Positions 1-10,845 are shown, counted from the stretch's first letter. The stretch: 64,000 nt of DNA from Azospirillum melinis (GCF_013340935.1 NZ_WHOS01000004.1:62001-126000); one strand, 5' to 3'. The notes: generated from the sequence alone by a model not told the origin. Numbers and translations: made by a program.

Positions 1-734
1 ACCTCGCCCATGGCGCCGGGGTCGATGTGCTGCGCGCCATGGTGCCGGATGCCTCCATCGGCGCGGTGCACAGCGTCCAGCCGATGCGGCCGGAGACCGA
101 CCGGCCGGAGGATGTCGAGGCGGCGGCCCTGTTCGACGAGCATTGGAACCGCGCCTTCCCTGATGCGCAGTTGCTGGCCCATTACCCGCGCCGCGTCGCC
201 GAGGCCATCGAGCCCTATGTGCAGCCCGGTGATATGGCGCGCATCGCCCGGCCGGTGGACTGGTTCGGGCTGAACCATTACGCCCCGGTCTATGGTCGCA
301 AGGACGACAGCCTGATCTGGGGCTTCGGCTTCGGCTCGCCGCCGCCGGGGATGAAGCGGACGGCCATCGACTGGCCCTACGATCCCGGCTGTTTCCGCGA
401 CACGCTGCTCGACCTGACCCGGCGCTACCGCCTGCCGGTCTATGTGACGGAGAACGGCTACGGCACCAAGGCGGCGGAGACGCCCGACGCGGAGGGGCGG
501 GTCATGGATGCGGAGCGGCTGTCCTACCTCCAGGCCTACATCGCGGCGATGGCGGAGGCGAAACGGCTGGGGGCCGACGTGCGTGGCTATTTCGTCTGGT
601 CGCTGCTGGACAATTTCGAATGGGGCGGCGGATACGGCACGCGGTTCGGCATCGTGCGCGTGGATTTCGAAACCCAGGCGCGGATCCCGAAGGAGTCCGC
701 GCGCTGGTATTCGGACCTGATCCGGGGGGCGTGA
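1..734 (+). CDS. GH1 family beta-glucosidase, 3' fragment
   Basis: This is the C-terminal part of a glycoside hydrolase family 1 enzyme, which cleaves terminal beta-glucosides or galactosides with retention. The reading frame (codons from base 3) is open to the window edge, so the N-terminal half, including the acid/base NEP motif, lies outside. Visible family features are the motif YVTENGYG, whose Glu (codon 450-452) is the catalytic nucleophile, and the C-terminal signature YFVWSLLDNFEW followed by GYGTRFGIVRVDF. The protein ends normally for the family. It converges on hutU, with a GC hairpin over its stop codon. Its substrate cannot be told from this fragment. Confidence 0.93.
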   Translation, partial: LAHGAGVDVLRAMVPDASIGAVHSVQPMRPETDRPEDVEAAALFDEHWNRAFPDAQLLAHYPRRVAEAIEPYVQPGDMARIARPVDWFGLNHYAPVYGRKDDSLIWGFGFGSPPPGMKRTAIDWPYDPGCFRDTLLDLTRRYRLPVYVTENGYGTKAAETPDAEGRVMDAERLSYLQAYIAAMAEAKRLGADVRGYFVWSLLDNFEWGGGYGTRFGIVRVDFETQARIPKESARWYSDLIRGA

Positions 735-742
735 GCCCCCCG
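723..742. terminator. GC hairpin between convergent bgl and hutU
   Basis: Perfect 8-bp inverted repeat, CGGGGGGC and GCCCCCCG, separated by GTGA. It spans the stop codon of the beta-glucosidase and lies 10 bp beyond the hutU stop. The stem is strong but no T-run follows on either strand, so intrinsic termination is only a guess. Confidence 0.4.
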
Positions 743-751
743 AGGCGTCGG

Positions 752-2434
752 TTACTTCAGAAACGGCAGGTTCAGCCCCTGCTCCTTGGCGCAGTCGATG
801 GCGATGTCATAGCCGGCGTCGGCGTGGCGCATCACCCCGGTGGCCGGGTCGTTCCACAGCACGCGCTCGACCCGCTTGGCCGCCGCGTCGCTGCCGTCGC
901 AGACGATGACCATGCCCGAATGCTGCGAGAAGCCCATGCCGACACCGCCGCCATGGTGCAGGCTGACCCAGGTCGCCCCGCTGGCGGTGTTCAGCAGCGC
1001 GTTCAGCAGCGGCCAGTCCGAAACGGCGTCGGTGCCGTCCTTCATCGCCTCGGTCTCGCGGTTCGGGCTGGCGACCGAGCCGCTGTCGAGATGGTCGCGG
1101 CCGATGACGATGGGGGCCTTCAGCTCGCCCGACTTCACCATCTCGTTGAAGGCGAGGCCGAGGCGGTGGCGCTGCCCGAGGCCCACCCAGCAGATGCGGG
1201 CCGGCAGGCCCTGGAACTGAATGCGCTTGGCCGCCATGTCGAGCCAGTTGTGCAGGTGCGGATCGTCGGGGATCAGCTCCTTCACCTTGGCGTCGGTCTT
1301 GCGGATGTCCTCCGGGTCGCCCGACAGGGCCGCCCAGCGGAAGGGACCGACGCCGCGGCAGAACAGCGGACGGATATAGGCGGGGACGAAGCCGGGGAAG
1401 TCGAAGGCGTTCTCCAGCCCCTCCTCCTTCGCCATCTGCCGGATGTTGTTGCCGTAATCGACGGTCGGGATGCCCATGGCGTGGAAGGCCAGCATGGCTT
1501 CCACCTGCACCCGCATCGACTTGCGGGCAGCGGCGGCGACGGCGGTGGGCTGGCTTTCGCGGGCGCTCTCCCACTCCTCCAGCGTCCAGCCCTGCGGCAG
1601 GTAGCCGTTCACCGGGTCATGGGCGGAGGTCTGGTCGGTGACGATGTGCGGCCGGGCCTTGATGTCGGTGCCGGCGCGGCGCGCCAGTTCGGGGAAGACG
1701 TCGGCGGCGTTGCCGAGCAGGCCGACCGAGATCGCCTCGCCCTTTGCGCAGGCCTCGTTGATCCAGGCCAGCGCCTCGTCCAGGTCGGCGGTGTGGCGGT
1801 CGAGATAGCCGGTGCGGATGCGCATCTCGATGCTGCTGGGGCGGCATTCGACCGCCAGCATGCAGGCGCCGGCCATGGTGGCGGCCAGCGGCTGCGCCCC
1901 GCCCATGCCGCCGAGCCCGCCGGTCAGGATCCACTTGCCCTTGAGGTCGCCGTTGTAGTGCTGGCGCCCGGCCTCGACGAAGGTCTCGTAGGTGCCCTGC
2001 ACGATGCCCTGGCTGCCGATGTAGATCCAGCTGCCGGCGGTCATCTGGCCGTACATCGCCAGACCCTTGCGGTCCAGCTCGTTGAAATGCTCCCAGGTCG
2101 CCCAGCGCGGCACGAGGTTGGAGTTGGCGATCAGCACGCGCGGCGCGTCGGCATGGGTGCGGAAGACGCCGACCGGCTTGCCCGATTGGACCAGCAGCGT
2201 CTCGTCGTCGTTGAGAGTCTTCAGTGCCGAGACAATGCGGTCGAAGCTTTCCCAGTCGCGGGCGGCGCGGCCGATGCCGCCATAGACGACCAGCTCCTGC
2301 GGCCGTTCCGCCACGTCGGGGTCGAGGTTGTTCATCAGCATGCGCATCGGCGCCTCGGCGAGCCAGCTCTTGCAGCTCAGTTCGGGGCCGTGCGGGGCAC
2401 GGATGACGCGCTGGTTGTCGAGGCGGGATGACAT
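752..2434 (-). CDS. hutU: urocanate hydratase
   Basis: Second enzyme of histidine degradation. It hydrates urocanate to 4-imidazolone-5-propionate using tightly bound NAD+ as an electrophile, in the cytoplasm. The 560-residue length is normal for HutU. The NAD-binding glycine-rich stretch [10 protein letters not shown] is at residues 171-180, and the conserved segment [17 protein letters not shown] carries the active-site cysteine. The region [20 protein letters not shown] is also typical. The start ATG has an upstream AGGAG. It lies 51 bp downstream of hutC and is the last gene of the leftward hutI-hutC-hutU operon. Confidence 0.98.
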   Translation of the reverse strand: MSSRLDNQRVIRAPHGPELSCKSWLAEAPMRMLMNNLDPDVAERPQELVVYGGIGRAARDWESFDRIVSALKTLNDDETLLVQSGKPVGVFRTHADAPRVLIANSNLVPRWATWEHFNELDRKGLAMYGQMTAGSWIYIGSQGIVQGTYETFVEAGRQHYNGDLKGKWILTGGLGGMGGAQPLAATMAGACMLAVECRPSSIEMRIRTGYLDRHTADLDEALAWINEACAKGEAISVGLLGNAADVFPELARRAGTDIKARPHIVTDQTSAHDPVNGYLPQGWTLEEWESARESQPTAVAAAARKSMRVQVEAMLAFHAMGIPTVDYGNNIRQMAKEEGLENAFDFPGFVPAYIRPLFCRGVGPFRWAALSGDPEDIRKTDAKVKELIPDDPHLHNWLDMAAKRIQFQGLPARICWVGLGQRHRLGLAFNEMVKSGELKAPIVIGRDHLDSGSVASPNRETEAMKDGTDAVSDWPLLNALLNTASGATWVSLHHGGGVGMGFSQHSGMVIVCDGSDAAAKRVERVLWNDPATGVMRHADAGYDIAIDCAKEQGLNLPFLK

Positions 2435-2485
2435 CTGGTGATGGCTCCTGGTGGGAGGGATGTGCGTTTCTAGGATCGGTTCTTG

Positions 2486-3214
2486 CTAATGGGGCGGCAG
2501 CTGGAAGCGCGCGCCCAGCCGGTAGCGGCTGCCGGGATGGACCAGCATCGCCACAGTGACGACGCGCCCACCGACCCAGGTGCGGCGGGTCACGCGCAGG
2601 CAGGGCTCGGTGACGGGGATGTCGAGCAGCCGGGCGATCTCCGCCGTCGGCGACACCGCTTCGATGACATGCTCGACCTGCGGCGAGGCTTCCAGCCGGA
2701 TCAGGTACTCGCCCGGCGTCTGGCGGGTGAAGTCCTGGTCGAGGTAATCGGGCGCCACCGCCGGGTTGACCCAGCGTTCCTCCAGCTGGACCGGCACGTC
2801 GCTTTCGCTGTGGACGACGATGGAGTGGAACAGCCTCGCCCCGACCGGCAGGTTGAAGCGGCGGGCCAGCCCGGCATCGGCGGCAACCGCGAGCAATTGC
2901 TCTACCCGGCAGGCGTGGACGTTGCCGCGCTCGGCGATCTCGTCGGCGATGCTGCGCAGCTCCACCACGTCGGTGCTGGGCGGCCGTTCGGCGACGAAGG
3001 TGCCCAGCCCCTGCACACGGGTCAGCAGCCCCTCGTCGGTCAGGTCGCGCAGCGCACGGTGGACCGTCATGCGGCTGACCGAGAATTCCTCCAGCAGCTT
3101 GTGCTCCGACGGAATCTGGAATCCTTCCGGCCAGTCGCCGGAGCTGATCCGGCGGCGGATGGCCTCCTTGATCTGGGCGTAGCGCGGCTGGGCGGTGGAG
3201 ATGGTGTCGCTCAT
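2486..3214 (-). CDS. hutC: GntR-family histidine utilisation repressor
   Basis: Transcriptional repressor of hut genes, expected to release DNA when urocanate binds. The 242-residue protein has an N-terminal GntR winged helix (about residues 10-75, with [25 protein letters not shown] as the recognition region) and a C-terminal UTRA ligand-binding domain (about 95-235). The ATG at 3214 overlaps the hutI stop by four bases (ATGA), which fixes the start; the frame stays open upstream but only as a shadow of hutI. Placement between hutI and hutU, with a palindrome in the hutI-hutF spacer, supports the HutC assignment over other GntR/UTRA regulators. Confidence 0.95.
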   Translation of the reverse strand: MSDTISTAQPRYAQIKEAIRRRISSGDWPEGFQIPSEHKLLEEFSVSRMTVHRALRDLTDEGLLTRVQGLGTFVAERPPSTDVVELRSIADEIAERGNVHACRVEQLLAVAADAGLARRFNLPVGARLFHSIVVHSESDVPVQLEERWVNPAVAPDYLDQDFTRQTPGEYLIRLEASPQVEHVIEAVSPTAEIARLLDIPVTEPCLRVTRRTWVGGRVVTVAMLVHPGSRYRLGARFQLPPH

Positions 3215-4479
3215 GCGGCCCCCGCTTCGACGCGCGGCTTGCGGACCACCCCGCCATTGACCACAGCCATGCAGGGGTTGAGGCCGATGGCGTAGGCCAG
3301 CTCCGCCGGATGCTCGATGCGCCAGACCGCCAGATCGGCGCGTTTGCCCGGCGCGATCACGCCGCGGTCGTCCAGCCCCAGCGCCTTCGCCGCATGGCGG
3401 GTGATGCCGGCCAGCGCCTCCGCCGGGGTCAGGCGGAAGAAGGTGCATCCCATCGACAACATCAGCAGCAGCGAGGTCACCGGCGAGGTGCCGGGGTTGT
3501 TGTCGGTGGACAGCGCCATCGGCACGCCATGGCGGCGCAGCAGCTCGATCGGCGGCAGCTTGGTCTCGCGCAGGGCGTAGAAGGCGCCGGGCAGCAGCAC
3601 CGCCACCGTACCGGCCTCGGCCATGGCGGCGACGCCGTCCTCGTCCAGATGTTCGATGTGGTCGGCCGACAGCCCGCCGAACTCCGCCACCAGCCGGGCG
3701 CCGCCAAGATTGCTCAGCTGTTCGGCATGCAGCTTCACCGGCAGGCCGAGCCGCTTCGCCGTCTCGAACACCCGGCGGGTCTGGGCGACGGAGAAGCCGA
3801 TCCCCTCGCAGAAGGCGTCCACCGCATCGGCAAGGCCCGCTTCGGCGATGGCCGGCAGCGTCTCGGCGCAGATGCGGTCGATGTAGCCGTCCGGGTCGTT
3901 CTTGAACTCCGGCGGCAGGGCGTGGGCGCCGAGATATGTGGTGCGCACCTCCACCGGGCGGACCTGGGCCAGCCGGCGGGCGACGCACAGCATGCGCGTT
4001 TCGGTGTCGGTGTCGAGCCCGTAGCCGGACTTCACCTCCACCGTCGTCACGCCTTCGGCCAGCAGGCTGTCCAGCCGCGGCAGGCTGGCGGCCAGAAGCT
4101 GGTCCTCACTGGCGGCGCGGGTGGCGGTGACGGTGGACAGGATGCCGCCGCCGGCCCGCGCGATCTCCTCATAGGTGGCGCCGTTCAGCCGCATCTCGAA
4201 CTCGCGGGCGCGGTTGCCGCCATAGACGAGGTGGGTGTGGCAGTCGATCAGGCCGGGGGTCATCCAGCCGCCCTGCCCCGAATGCACTTCGGTCGCCAGC
4301 GCGTCCGGCGCATCGGTCAGGTCGGCGCGGCGGCCGACGAAGGCGATGCGGCCGTCCTTGATGCCCACAGCAGCGTCGGCTATGGCGCCATAGCCGTCGG
4401 CCCCGCCCGTCGCGGCGCCATCCATCGTGGCAACGGACAGGTCGATCCACAGGGAATCCCACGGCGCGCTGGTCGGCAT
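3211..4479 (-). CDS. hutI: imidazolonepropionase
   Basis: Third step of histidine degradation: hydrolysis of 4-imidazolone-5-propionate to N-formimino-L-glutamate by a metal-dependent amidohydrolase. The 422-residue length fits the family. Visible metal and substrate motifs are [16 protein letters not shown] (HxH metal site), [24 protein letters not shown] and [12 protein letters not shown] (catalytic Asp). It is the first gene of the leftward operon, divergent from hutF, and overlaps hutC by ATGA. Confidence 0.98.
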   Translation of the reverse strand: MPTSAPWDSLWIDLSVATMDGAATGGADGYGAIADAAVGIKDGRIAFVGRRADLTDAPDALATEVHSGQGGWMTPGLIDCHTHLVYGGNRAREFEMRLNGATYEEIARAGGGILSTVTATRAASEDQLLAASLPRLDSLLAEGVTTVEVKSGYGLDTDTETRMLCVARRLAQVRPVEVRTTYLGAHALPPEFKNDPDGYIDRICAETLPAIAEAGLADAVDAFCEGIGFSVAQTRRVFETAKRLGLPVKLHAEQLSNLGGARLVAEFGGLSADHIEHLDEDGVAAMAEAGTVAVLLPGAFYALRETKLPPIELLRRHGVPMALSTDNNPGTSPVTSLLLMLSMGCTFFRLTPAEALAGITRHAAKALGLDDRGVIAPGKRADLAVWRIEHPAELAYAIGLNPCMAVVNGGVVRKPRVEAGAA

Positions 4480-4575
4480 CGGTTCGGCTCCTTCCTACAA
4501 GTTCGTGCAGCAACCCTCTTGGCATCAGGTTGCCTATACTTGTATAGTGTTGTCTATAATAGCGAGGGCGCCCTC
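4480..4575. promoter_or_regulatory. divergent hut promoter region with probable HutC operator
   Basis: The spacer between hutI and hutF holds an inverted repeat, CTATAC-TT-GTATAG, at 4534-4547 (perfect 6-bp arms). It also holds a direct repeat TTGYCTATA at 4530-4538 and 4550-4558, spaced 20 bp. The AT-rich patch stands out against the GC-rich flanks and could hold -10 elements for both directions. Known HutC sites are TGTATA-type palindromes, so control of both operons from here is likely but inferred. Confidence 0.7.
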
Positions 4576-5940
4576 ATGAGCAACCTGTTTTTTGCCTCGG
4601 CGCTGCTGCCGGACGGCTGGGCGGAGGATGTGCTGGTCACGGTGGACAGCCGGGGCCGGATCGTCTCTGTGACGCCCGGTGCCGCCTGCCCGGCCAAGGC
4701 GGAGCGCTTTGCCGGGGCGGCGGTCGCCGGCATCGCCAACCTGCATTCCCACGCCCACCAGCGCGCCATCGCCGGGATGGGCGAATCTTCCGGCGAAGGC
4801 TCCGACAGCTTCTGGAGCTGGCGCGATGTGATGTACAGGGCGCTCGACCGCATGGGTCCTGAGGATTTCGAGGCGATCGCCGCCCAGCTCTATGTGGAGA
4901 CGCTGAAGGCCGGCTTCACCGCCATCGCCGAATTCCATTACCTGCACCATGACCGCGACGGCAGCGCCTACGCCGACCCGGCGGAGATGAGCCATCGCGC
5001 CATTGCCGCCGCACGGACAGCCGGTCTGCCGATTGCGCTGCTGCCGGTGCTCTACAACGCGTCGGGCTTCGGCGGCACGCCGCCGACCGCGGGACAGCGC
5101 CGCTTCATCCATGACGGGGCAGGGTTCGACCGGCTGACCACGGCCCTGCGCCGCACCTATGGCGAATCATCCGACGTGCAGCTCGGCATCGCCCCTCATT
5201 CGCTGCGCGCCGTGCCGGACGGACTGCTGACCGAAACCGTCGCCGCCAATCCGCAGGGCCCGATCCACATCCACATCGCCGAGCAGCGCCGGGAGGTCGA
5301 GGATTGCGTCGCCTACCGCGGCCGCCGTCCGGTGGAGCATCTGCTCGACACCCAGCCGGTCGATGGCCGCTGGTGCCTGATCCACGCCACCCACATGACC
5401 GAAGCCGAGGTGGCGGGCGTCGCCGCCAGCGGCGCCATCGCCGGGCTGTGCCTGACCACCGAGGCCAATCTCGGCGACGGCTTCTTCGCCGCCCAATCCT
5501 ACATGGCGCAGGGCGGGCGCTGGGGCATCGGCTCCGACAGCCACATCTCCGTCAGCCCGGTGGAGGAGTTGCGCTGGCTGGAGTACGGCGCGCGGCTGAC
5601 CAGCGAACGGCGTACCGTGCTGGCCGGTGGCCCCCGCCGCTCCACCGCCCGCCGGCTGGTCGAGGATGCCCAGTCCGGCGGCGCGCAGGCGACCGGGTTC
5701 GATGCCGGGCGCATCGCCGCCGGTCTCCGCGCCGACCTCGTCGTACTCGACACCGACCACCCGCTGCTGGCGGCGCGCAAAGGCGATGCGCTGCTGGACG
5801 GCTGGATTTTCGCCGGCAACGCTCCCCTCGTCCGGGATGTGCTGATCGCCGGACGCGCCGTCGTCCGCGACCGCCGCCACCCGCGCGAGGAGGAGATCGC
5901 CGACCGCTTCAAAAAGACACTTGGGAGACTTCTGGGATGA
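4576..5940 (+). CDS. hutF: formimidoylglutamate deiminase
   Basis: Converts N-formimino-L-glutamate to N-formyl-L-glutamate plus ammonia, the branch that makes HutG necessary. The 454-residue amidohydrolase shows the metal-binding NLHSHAHQR, a second histidine site [16 protein letters not shown] and the catalytic-Asp motif [12 protein letters not shown]. The ATG at 4576 is the first good start beyond the divergent promoter; the frame remains open further upstream across hutI only by base composition. Its stop overlaps the hutH start (ATGA). HutF and HutG together indicate the five-step pathway typical of pseudomonads and many alphaproteobacteria. Confidence 0.97.
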   Translation: MSNLFFASALLPDGWAEDVLVTVDSRGRIVSVTPGAACPAKAERFAGAAVAGIANLHSHAHQRAIAGMGESSGEGSDSFWSWRDVMYRALDRMGPEDFEAIAAQLYVETLKAGFTAIAEFHYLHHDRDGSAYADPAEMSHRAIAAARTAGLPIALLPVLYNASGFGGTPPTAGQRRFIHDGAGFDRLTTALRRTYGESSDVQLGIAPHSLRAVPDGLLTETVAANPQGPIHIHIAEQRREVEDCVAYRGRRPVEHLLDTQPVDGRWCLIHATHMTEAEVAGVAASGAIAGLCLTTEANLGDGFFAAQSYMAQGGRWGIGSDSHISVSPVEELRWLEYGARLTSERRTVLAGGPRRSTARRLVEDAQSGGAQATGFDAGRIAAGLRADLVVLDTDHPLLAARKGDALLDGWIFAGNAPLVRDVLIAGRAVVRDRRHPREEEIADRFKKTLGRLLG

Positions 5941-7475
5941 GCGAGACCATCACTCTGGTTCCGGGCGCGCTGTCGCTCGACACGCTGCGCAGCATCTACC
6001 GCGACCGTCCGGCCCTGACGCTCGACCCGGCGGCCTATCCGCGGATGGAGCGCTCGCGCGCGCTGATCGACCGGATCGCCGGCGGCGACGAGGCGGTCTA
6101 TGGCGTCAACACCGGCTTCGGCAAGCTGGCCCACACCCACATCGCGGCGAGCGATCTGGAAAAGCTCCAGCGCAACCTGATCCTGTCGCACGCCACCGGC
6201 GTCGGCGCCCCGCTGGCCGACGGCGTCGTGCGGCTGATCCTGGTCATCAAGGCGGTCAGCCTCGCCGTCGGCGCCTCGGGCGTCCGGCCGGCGCTGGTCG
6301 ATGCGCTGTTGAAGCTCTATGAGGCCGACGTGCTGCCGGTGGTGCCGGGCAAGGGCTCCGTCGGCGCCTCGGGCGATCTGGCGCCGCTGGCCCATCTGTG
6401 CGGCGTGCTGCTCGGCATCGGCCATGTCCGCGTCAACGGCGAGACGCTGCCGGCGGAAGAGGGGCTGCGCATCGCCGGCTTGGCCGTCTTCGACCTGAAG
6501 GCCAAGGAAGGGCTGGCGCTGATCAACGGCACCCAGGTCTCGACCGGTCTGGCGCTCGCCGGCCTGTTCGAGATCGAGCGCACCTTCAAGGCGGCACTGG
6601 TCGCCGGCTCCCTGTCGGTGGAAGCCGTGATGGGCAGCCACCGGCCCTTCGACGCCCGCATCAGCGCGCTGCGCGGCCAGCCCGGCCAGATCGCCGTCGC
6701 CGCCGCCTTCCGCGATATGCTGGCCGGCAGCGAACTGAACGCCAGCCACCAGGGCCCCGACTGCCACCGGGTGCAGGACCCCTACAGCCTGCGCTGCCAG
6801 CCACAGGTGATGGGCGCGGTGCTCGACCAGATGCGGCAGGCGGCGCGCACGCTGGTGATCGAGGCCAACGGGGTCACCGACAACCCGCTGGTTCTGGTCG
6901 ATACGGACGAGGTGCTGTCCGGCGGCAACTTCCATGCGGAGCCGGTGGCGATGGCCGCCGACCAGCTCGCCATCGCCGCGTCGGAGATCGGTGCGCTCGC
7001 CGAACGCCGCATCGCCATGCTGATCGACACTACCATCAGCGGCCTGCCCCCCTTCTTGGTCGCCGAGCCGGGTCTGAACTCCGGCTTCATGATCGCCCAT
7101 GTCACCGCCGCCGCGCTCGCGTCGGAGAACAAGACGCTCGCCCACCCCGCCAGCGTCGACAGCCTGCCGACCTCCGCCAACCAGGAGGACCATGTCAGCA
7201 TGGCGACCTTCGCGGCACGCCGGCTGGGCGACATCGCCGGCAACGTCGCCGACATCGTCGGCATAGAGCTTTTGGCCGCGATTCAGGGTCTGGAGTTCCA
7301 TCGCCCGCTGAAGACCACGGAACGGCTGGAGCAGGCCATCGCCACCATCCGCGCCCAGGTGCCGCGCTACGAGGTCGATCGTTACTTCGCCCCGGATCTG
7401 GCCGCCATCGGTACCCTGGTGCGCGACGGGTCGCTCGACCATCTGATGCCGGTATCCCTGGAGAGCGCACAATGA
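5937..7475 (+). CDS. hutH: histidine ammonia-lyase
   Basis: First step of histidine degradation: non-oxidative deamination of L-histidine to trans-urocanate. The 512-residue length is normal. The Ala-Ser-Gly tripeptide that cyclises to the MIO electrophile is at residues 144-146 in [14 protein letters not shown]. Other signatures are [36 protein letters not shown] and [10 protein letters not shown]. The start at 5937 overlaps the hutF stop by ATGA, and the stop overlaps hutG the same way, so the three are one transcription unit with translational coupling. Confidence 0.98.
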   Translation: MSETITLVPGALSLDTLRSIYRDRPALTLDPAAYPRMERSRALIDRIAGGDEAVYGVNTGFGKLAHTHIAASDLEKLQRNLILSHATGVGAPLADGVVRLILVIKAVSLAVGASGVRPALVDALLKLYEADVLPVVPGKGSVGASGDLAPLAHLCGVLLGIGHVRVNGETLPAEEGLRIAGLAVFDLKAKEGLALINGTQVSTGLALAGLFEIERTFKAALVAGSLSVEAVMGSHRPFDARISALRGQPGQIAVAAAFRDMLAGSELNASHQGPDCHRVQDPYSLRCQPQVMGAVLDQMRQAARTLVIEANGVTDNPLVLVDTDEVLSGGNFHAEPVAMAADQLAIAASEIGALAERRIAMLIDTTISGLPPFLVAEPGLNSGFMIAHVTAAALASENKTLAHPASVDSLPTSANQEDHVSMATFAARRLGDIAGNVADIVGIELLAAIQGLEFHRPLKTTERLEQAIATIRAQVPRYEVDRYFAPDLAAIGTLVRDGSLDHLMPVSLESAQ

Positions 7476-8287
7476 CCGACACCATCTTCGATCTGGAGCG
7501 AGGCGACGGGCCGCTGGTCGTCAGCATGCCCCATTGCGGAACCGAACTCTCCCCCGGTCTGGCCGAGCGGCTGACGGAGGAGGCGCTGACCCTGCGCGAC
7601 ACCGACTGGCACATCCCGCGCCTCTACGGTTTCGCCAAGGACATGGGCGCCACGCTGCTCAGCGCCCGCTATTCCCGCTATGTCGTCGATCTCAACCGCG
7701 CCTCGACCGGCGAAAGCCTCTATCCCGGACAGGCGACCACCGGCCTCTGCCCGGACGTGATGTTCGACGGCACGCCGCTCTATCGCGACGGCCAAGCCCC
7801 CGACGAGGCCGAAGTGGCGCAGCGGGTGCAAGGCTATTGGCACCCCTACCACGAGGCACTGGCGGCGGAACTGGAGCGGGTGAAGGCACGGCACGGTTTC
7901 GCCCTGCTTTATGACGCTCATTCGATCCGCAGCCATGTGCCACGGCTGTTCGATGGCCGTCTGCCCGACCTCAACCTGGGAACGGCGCGCGGCGCCAGCA
8001 TCGACCCGCAGCTCGCCGCCGAGGTCGTCGCGGCGATGGAGAGCGCCGCAGCGGCGGAGGGGTTGACCTGTGTCACCAACGGCCGCTTCGTCGGTGGCCA
8101 CATCACCCGCGCTTACGGGCAGCCGGCGAACGGCGTCCACGCCATCCAGATGGAACTGGCGCAGGACCGTTATATGGACGAGGAGGCGCCGCCCTTCGCC
8201 TACCGTCCGGACCGGGCTGCGAGCCTGCAACGGGTGCTGACGGCGCTGCTCAACGCCTTTGCCGGCTGGCGGCCGGCGCAGGGCTGA
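7472..8287 (+). CDS. hutG: N-formylglutamate deformylase
   Basis: Last step of the pathway: hydrolysis of N-formyl-L-glutamate to L-glutamate and formate by a zinc amidohydrolase of the N-formylglutamate amidohydrolase family. The 271-residue protein begins with the typical [11 protein letters not shown] and later shows [28 protein letters not shown] and [14 protein letters not shown], which provide the conserved His, Asp and Glu residues. It overlaps hutH by ATGA. Its presence beside hutF fits and distinguishes it from the HutG formiminoglutamase of the arginase family. Confidence 0.97.
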   Translation: MTDTIFDLERGDGPLVVSMPHCGTELSPGLAERLTEEALTLRDTDWHIPRLYGFAKDMGATLLSARYSRYVVDLNRASTGESLYPGQATTGLCPDVMFDGTPLYRDGQAPDEAEVAQRVQGYWHPYHEALAAELERVKARHGFALLYDAHSIRSHVPRLFDGRLPDLNLGTARGASIDPQLAAEVVAAMESAAAAEGLTCVTNGRFVGGHITRAYGQPANGVHAIQMELAQDRYMDEEAPPFAYRPDRAASLQRVLTALLNAFAGWRPAQG

Positions 8288-8302
8288 TCGGAGCGGACAG
8301 GC

Positions 8303-9037
8303 GTGCAGGGGTGCGGAACCGCCCCCGCGTCCGCCGCGTTCCCTTGCTGCGCCGGATTTTGCGGCGCGGCATGCAGGGGACCGGCGTTGAGCGACATCAT
8401 CGAACAGAACAGCGACCAGGGCGGCATTGAGAATCAGGGCATCGAGAATCCAGGCCGTGGCATCGGATATGGCGGGCGGGCCGCACCCGCGGTGCTTCTG
8501 CCGGCCCTGACCGCGGTCGACACGCTGGATGCCCAGGTCCACGACATCGTCACCTGCGATCCGGGACCGGTGAGCCGGGTCCTGGCAAGCGCGGGCCATT
8601 ACGTCATAAAGCGGCCGGTCCTGATCCCCAGCTTCGCCATCGCCGGACTTGTCGGGCTGCTGACCGGTCAGGAGGATCTGCGCCGCGCCGGCAGCGTCGG
8701 CGTTCTCGGTCTGGTGGCGACGGCGACGGCCAGCCGCTCGATCAAACGCTACGTCAAGCGCCGTCGTCCCGATGAATGCGAGCCGCGGCAGCGGCCGGGC
8801 AAGCGGATCAGCGCCCGCTCGCTGCCGTCCGGCCATGCGGGAAGCGCCTTCGCCGCCGCAACCGCACTCGCCACGGTCAGCCGGTCGCCGGCGCAAAGTC
8901 TGATGATTTACGGCGCCGCCGCGGCGATGGCCAGCGGCCGGGTGGTGAAGCACCGCCATTGGGCGTCCGACGTGGTGGCCGGTGCCCTGCTGGGGACCGC
9001 CATCACGCTGGTGGCGCGGCGCCTGCTGGCACGCTGA
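8303..9037 (+). CDS. PAP2-superfamily phosphatase
   Basis: Membrane-associated phosphatase of the PAP2 / lipid phosphatase superfamily. All three phosphatase motifs are present: KRYVKRRRP (KxxxxxxRP), LPSGHAGSAFA (PSGH) and SGRVVKHRHWASD (SRxxxxxHxxxD, with G in place of R at one position). Hydrophobic stretches around residues 115-130 and 200-235 suggest membrane segments, fewer than in classical six-helix PgpB. The start is uncertain: GTG 8303 follows GGAGCGG, whereas TTG 8387 would remove an odd Cys-rich leader. It is 15 bp after hutG but has no clear link to histidine use. It ends 4 bp from the converging repA. Confidence 0.85.
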   Translation: MQGCGTAPASAAFPCCAGFCGAACRGPALSDIIEQNSDQGGIENQGIENPGRGIGYGGRAAPAVLLPALTAVDTLDAQVHDIVTCDPGPVSRVLASAGHYVIKRPVLIPSFAIAGLVGLLTGQEDLRRAGSVGVLGLVATATASRSIKRYVKRRRPDECEPRQRPGKRISARSLPSGHAGSAFAAATALATVSRSPAQSLMIYGAAAAMASGRVVKHRHWASDVVAGALLGTAITLVARRLLAR

Positions 9038-9041
9038 GCGG

Positions 9042-10274
9042 CTATTTCTTCGGCAGCGGCAGGCTGGCCTGTTCCGCCTTGGCCGGATCGGCCAGCCGCT
9101 TGGCGCGCTTGTTGCGCATTTCCGCCACCTCGCCAGCCTTCAACGGCACGAAGCCGTCGGGCCGCATGGCATTGCCGACGATCTGCTTGAGCAGGTCGAT
9201 GTTGGTGATCTGCACCCGGCGGCCGCGGCGGACCTGATCGAGGAACTTCTGCGACGGGGTCAGCACATAGTCGATGGCGTCGATGCGCTTGCCGACCTTG
9301 GTATACTCCTTGTCGGCGATGTCGAGAATGCCCTCGTCCACCAGGGCATCGACGGCGGAGGTGACCACGCGCAGGGTATCGCGGCGGCGCGACCACTCGT
9401 TCATGCCGCTGTTCTTGATGATCTCGTCGGCGCTGATCGACACCGGCTTCGCCTCGTCGTCGGCGGTGTCGTACTCGATGGACAGGCGGTTGTAGAGCCA
9501 GCGCGACACCGGCGACTTCAGCTTCATCAACCAGGCGTAGGAGACCGGCTTGAACTCCAGGTCGCGGATGGCGGCGGAGACCAGCGGGTTGAACTCCAGA
9601 TAGGTCTCCTCGACCCCGCCGTCCTCATCGACCAGATCGGGGCGCGAGCGGATCGCCAGCACCGGGAAAGCGGTCGATTCCAGCAGGTTCTGGCCGCGGC
9701 TCTTCTTGCCCGGCTCGGCGCTGCCGCCGGTGGAGATGATGATGCGCGACCGCGCCAGGATGGTCAGGGATTCGCGGATGTCCTGGATCGACAGGGTGTG
9801 GTTGACCGCCCGCAGCTCGCGCTGGATCTCGTAGAGGCTGAAGCGCATCTGCACCTTGTCGCGGTTCTCGCCGGTCAGCGACAGGCGCGAGCGGTCCATG
9901 GCGAGGCGGCGGACGACCTGCTCCACCACCTGCTCGCGCTCCGACGGGAAGATCTCGACTTCGACCAGATCCGGACCGGCGCCGGGGGCGCGGTCGTCCT
10001 TCTTGGCGGTGCTGAGCCGGTCGATACGGGCGGGCTGGACGGTCAGGCGGTAATTGCGGCCGCGGAAGGCGAACTCGCGCCGCACCGACTTGATGAAATT
10101 GTCCTTGGTGACCAGCTCGCCCTTGTCCTTGGCGGCCTTTTCCTTGTCGTTGTCGCGGGAGACGAAGACGAAGCGCGGCGCCAGATCGTAGAGCGCGATC
10201 AGGTGCGATTGCGAACGGTCTTCCAGCTCGAACAGGATGAGCTGTGCGGCGCTGGTCGGGGCCATCTTGGTCAT
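9042..10274 (-). CDS. repA: plasmid replication initiator, RPA family
   Basis: Replication initiator of the RPA (replication initiator protein A) family found on alphaproteobacterial plasmids. The 410-residue protein starts at the ATG at 10274, preceded by CCGGAGACG as ribosome-binding site; an upstream in-frame stretch reads only iteron sequence. The N-terminal region (LILFELEDRSQSHLIALYDL, then FRGRNYRLTVQPARI) and the central winged-helix-like part (SPVSRWLYNRLSIEY, then WSRRRDTLRVVTSAVDALVDEGIL) are typical. The start faces a cluster of 21-bp repeats beginning 83 bp upstream. It should bind those iterons and open the origin. The replicon type is inferred from this family and context. Confidence 0.9.
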   Translation of the reverse strand: MTKMAPTSAAQLILFELEDRSQSHLIALYDLAPRFVFVSRDNDKEKAAKDKGELVTKDNFIKSVRREFAFRGRNYRLTVQPARIDRLSTAKKDDRAPGAGPDLVEVEIFPSEREQVVEQVVRRLAMDRSRLSLTGENRDKVQMRFSLYEIQRELRAVNHTLSIQDIRESLTILARSRIIISTGGSAEPGKKSRGQNLLESTAFPVLAIRSRPDLVDEDGGVEETYLEFNPLVSAAIRDLEFKPVSYAWLMKLKSPVSRWLYNRLSIEYDTADDEAKPVSISADEIIKNSGMNEWSRRRDTLRVVTSAVDALVDEGILDIADKEYTKVGKRIDAIDYVLTPSQKFLDQVRRGRRVQITNIDLLKQIVGNAMRPDGFVPLKAGEVAEMRNKRAKRLADPAKAEQASLPLPKK

Positions 10275-10356
10275 GAACGTCTCCGGATGTCGGGAGTAAC
10301 CATGGCGCGGCGGACCCGCCGGTGCAACAGAACGCAGTGAGTTTACCGCATCCGGG

Positions 10357-10440
10357 ATGGAGCGACAGCCCGCGGATATGGTGCCGCACCCCGCGATGAT
10401 GGAGCAACGGCCCGCGGTCATGGAGCGATAGCCCGCGATT
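10357..10440. repeat. iteron array A: four tandem 21-bp repeats
   Basis: Four head-to-tail copies begin at 10357, 10378, 10399 and 10420, an exact 21-bp period. The consensus is ATGGAGCRACRGCCCGCGRT with the core CCCGCG kept in all four. Two helical turns per unit places every site on the same face of the helix, as in iteron-controlled origins. It sits just upstream of repA. Confidence 0.9.
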
Positions 10441-10534
10441 GCCGCCCGGACGCGCCATCGCCGGGGCCGAACTCCGTGAGCCCTTGAAGAATCGGAGAGA
10501 ATCGGTCCGGCCTGCCGGGAGGCGCGGCGAGGCG

Positions 10535-10845
10535 AACCGCGGGCTGCCGCTCCATGGGGGGCAAATGCGGATCGTGGAGAGACCGGATTGCCCGCGATTC
10601 ACACCATCGTCACGGCATCAGCGGTCAATCGCGGGCTGTTGCTCCAGGATCGTGGGCCGCGGACCGCCGGCAATCGCGGGCAATGGCTCCACATCCGCGG
10701 CCAAAGGCGCCAGGATCCCGATTCGGCGCGGCATCGCCGGCCAATCGCGGGCCGATGCTCCATGGTCGCGGGCAGGGGCTTTACGGTCGCGGGCTGTCGC
10801 TGACCATCCGCGGGCTGCGGCTCCATGGAGTGCGAGCCCGCGATT
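10535..10845. repeat. iteron array B: opposite-orientation 21-bp repeats
   Basis: The same 21-mer recurs as its reverse complement (AATCGCGGGCTGTYGCTCCAT type). Copies are at 10535-10555, 10627-10647 (followed in phase by a weaker copy at 10648), 10672, 10693, 10743, 10764, 10785 and 10806. The last four are exactly tandem. One forward-orientation copy at 10825-10845 overlaps the end. Core CGCGGGC is best kept and the outer bases vary. Together with array A this marks the probable origin of replication and copy-number control region. Confidence 0.88.

Noticed and set aside
620..2431. Long + strand reading frame opposite hutU
   Set aside because: It is antisense to a clear hutU, has repetitive Arg/Ala/Gly/Val composition and no recognisable domain. 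High GC keeps the opposite frame free of stops.
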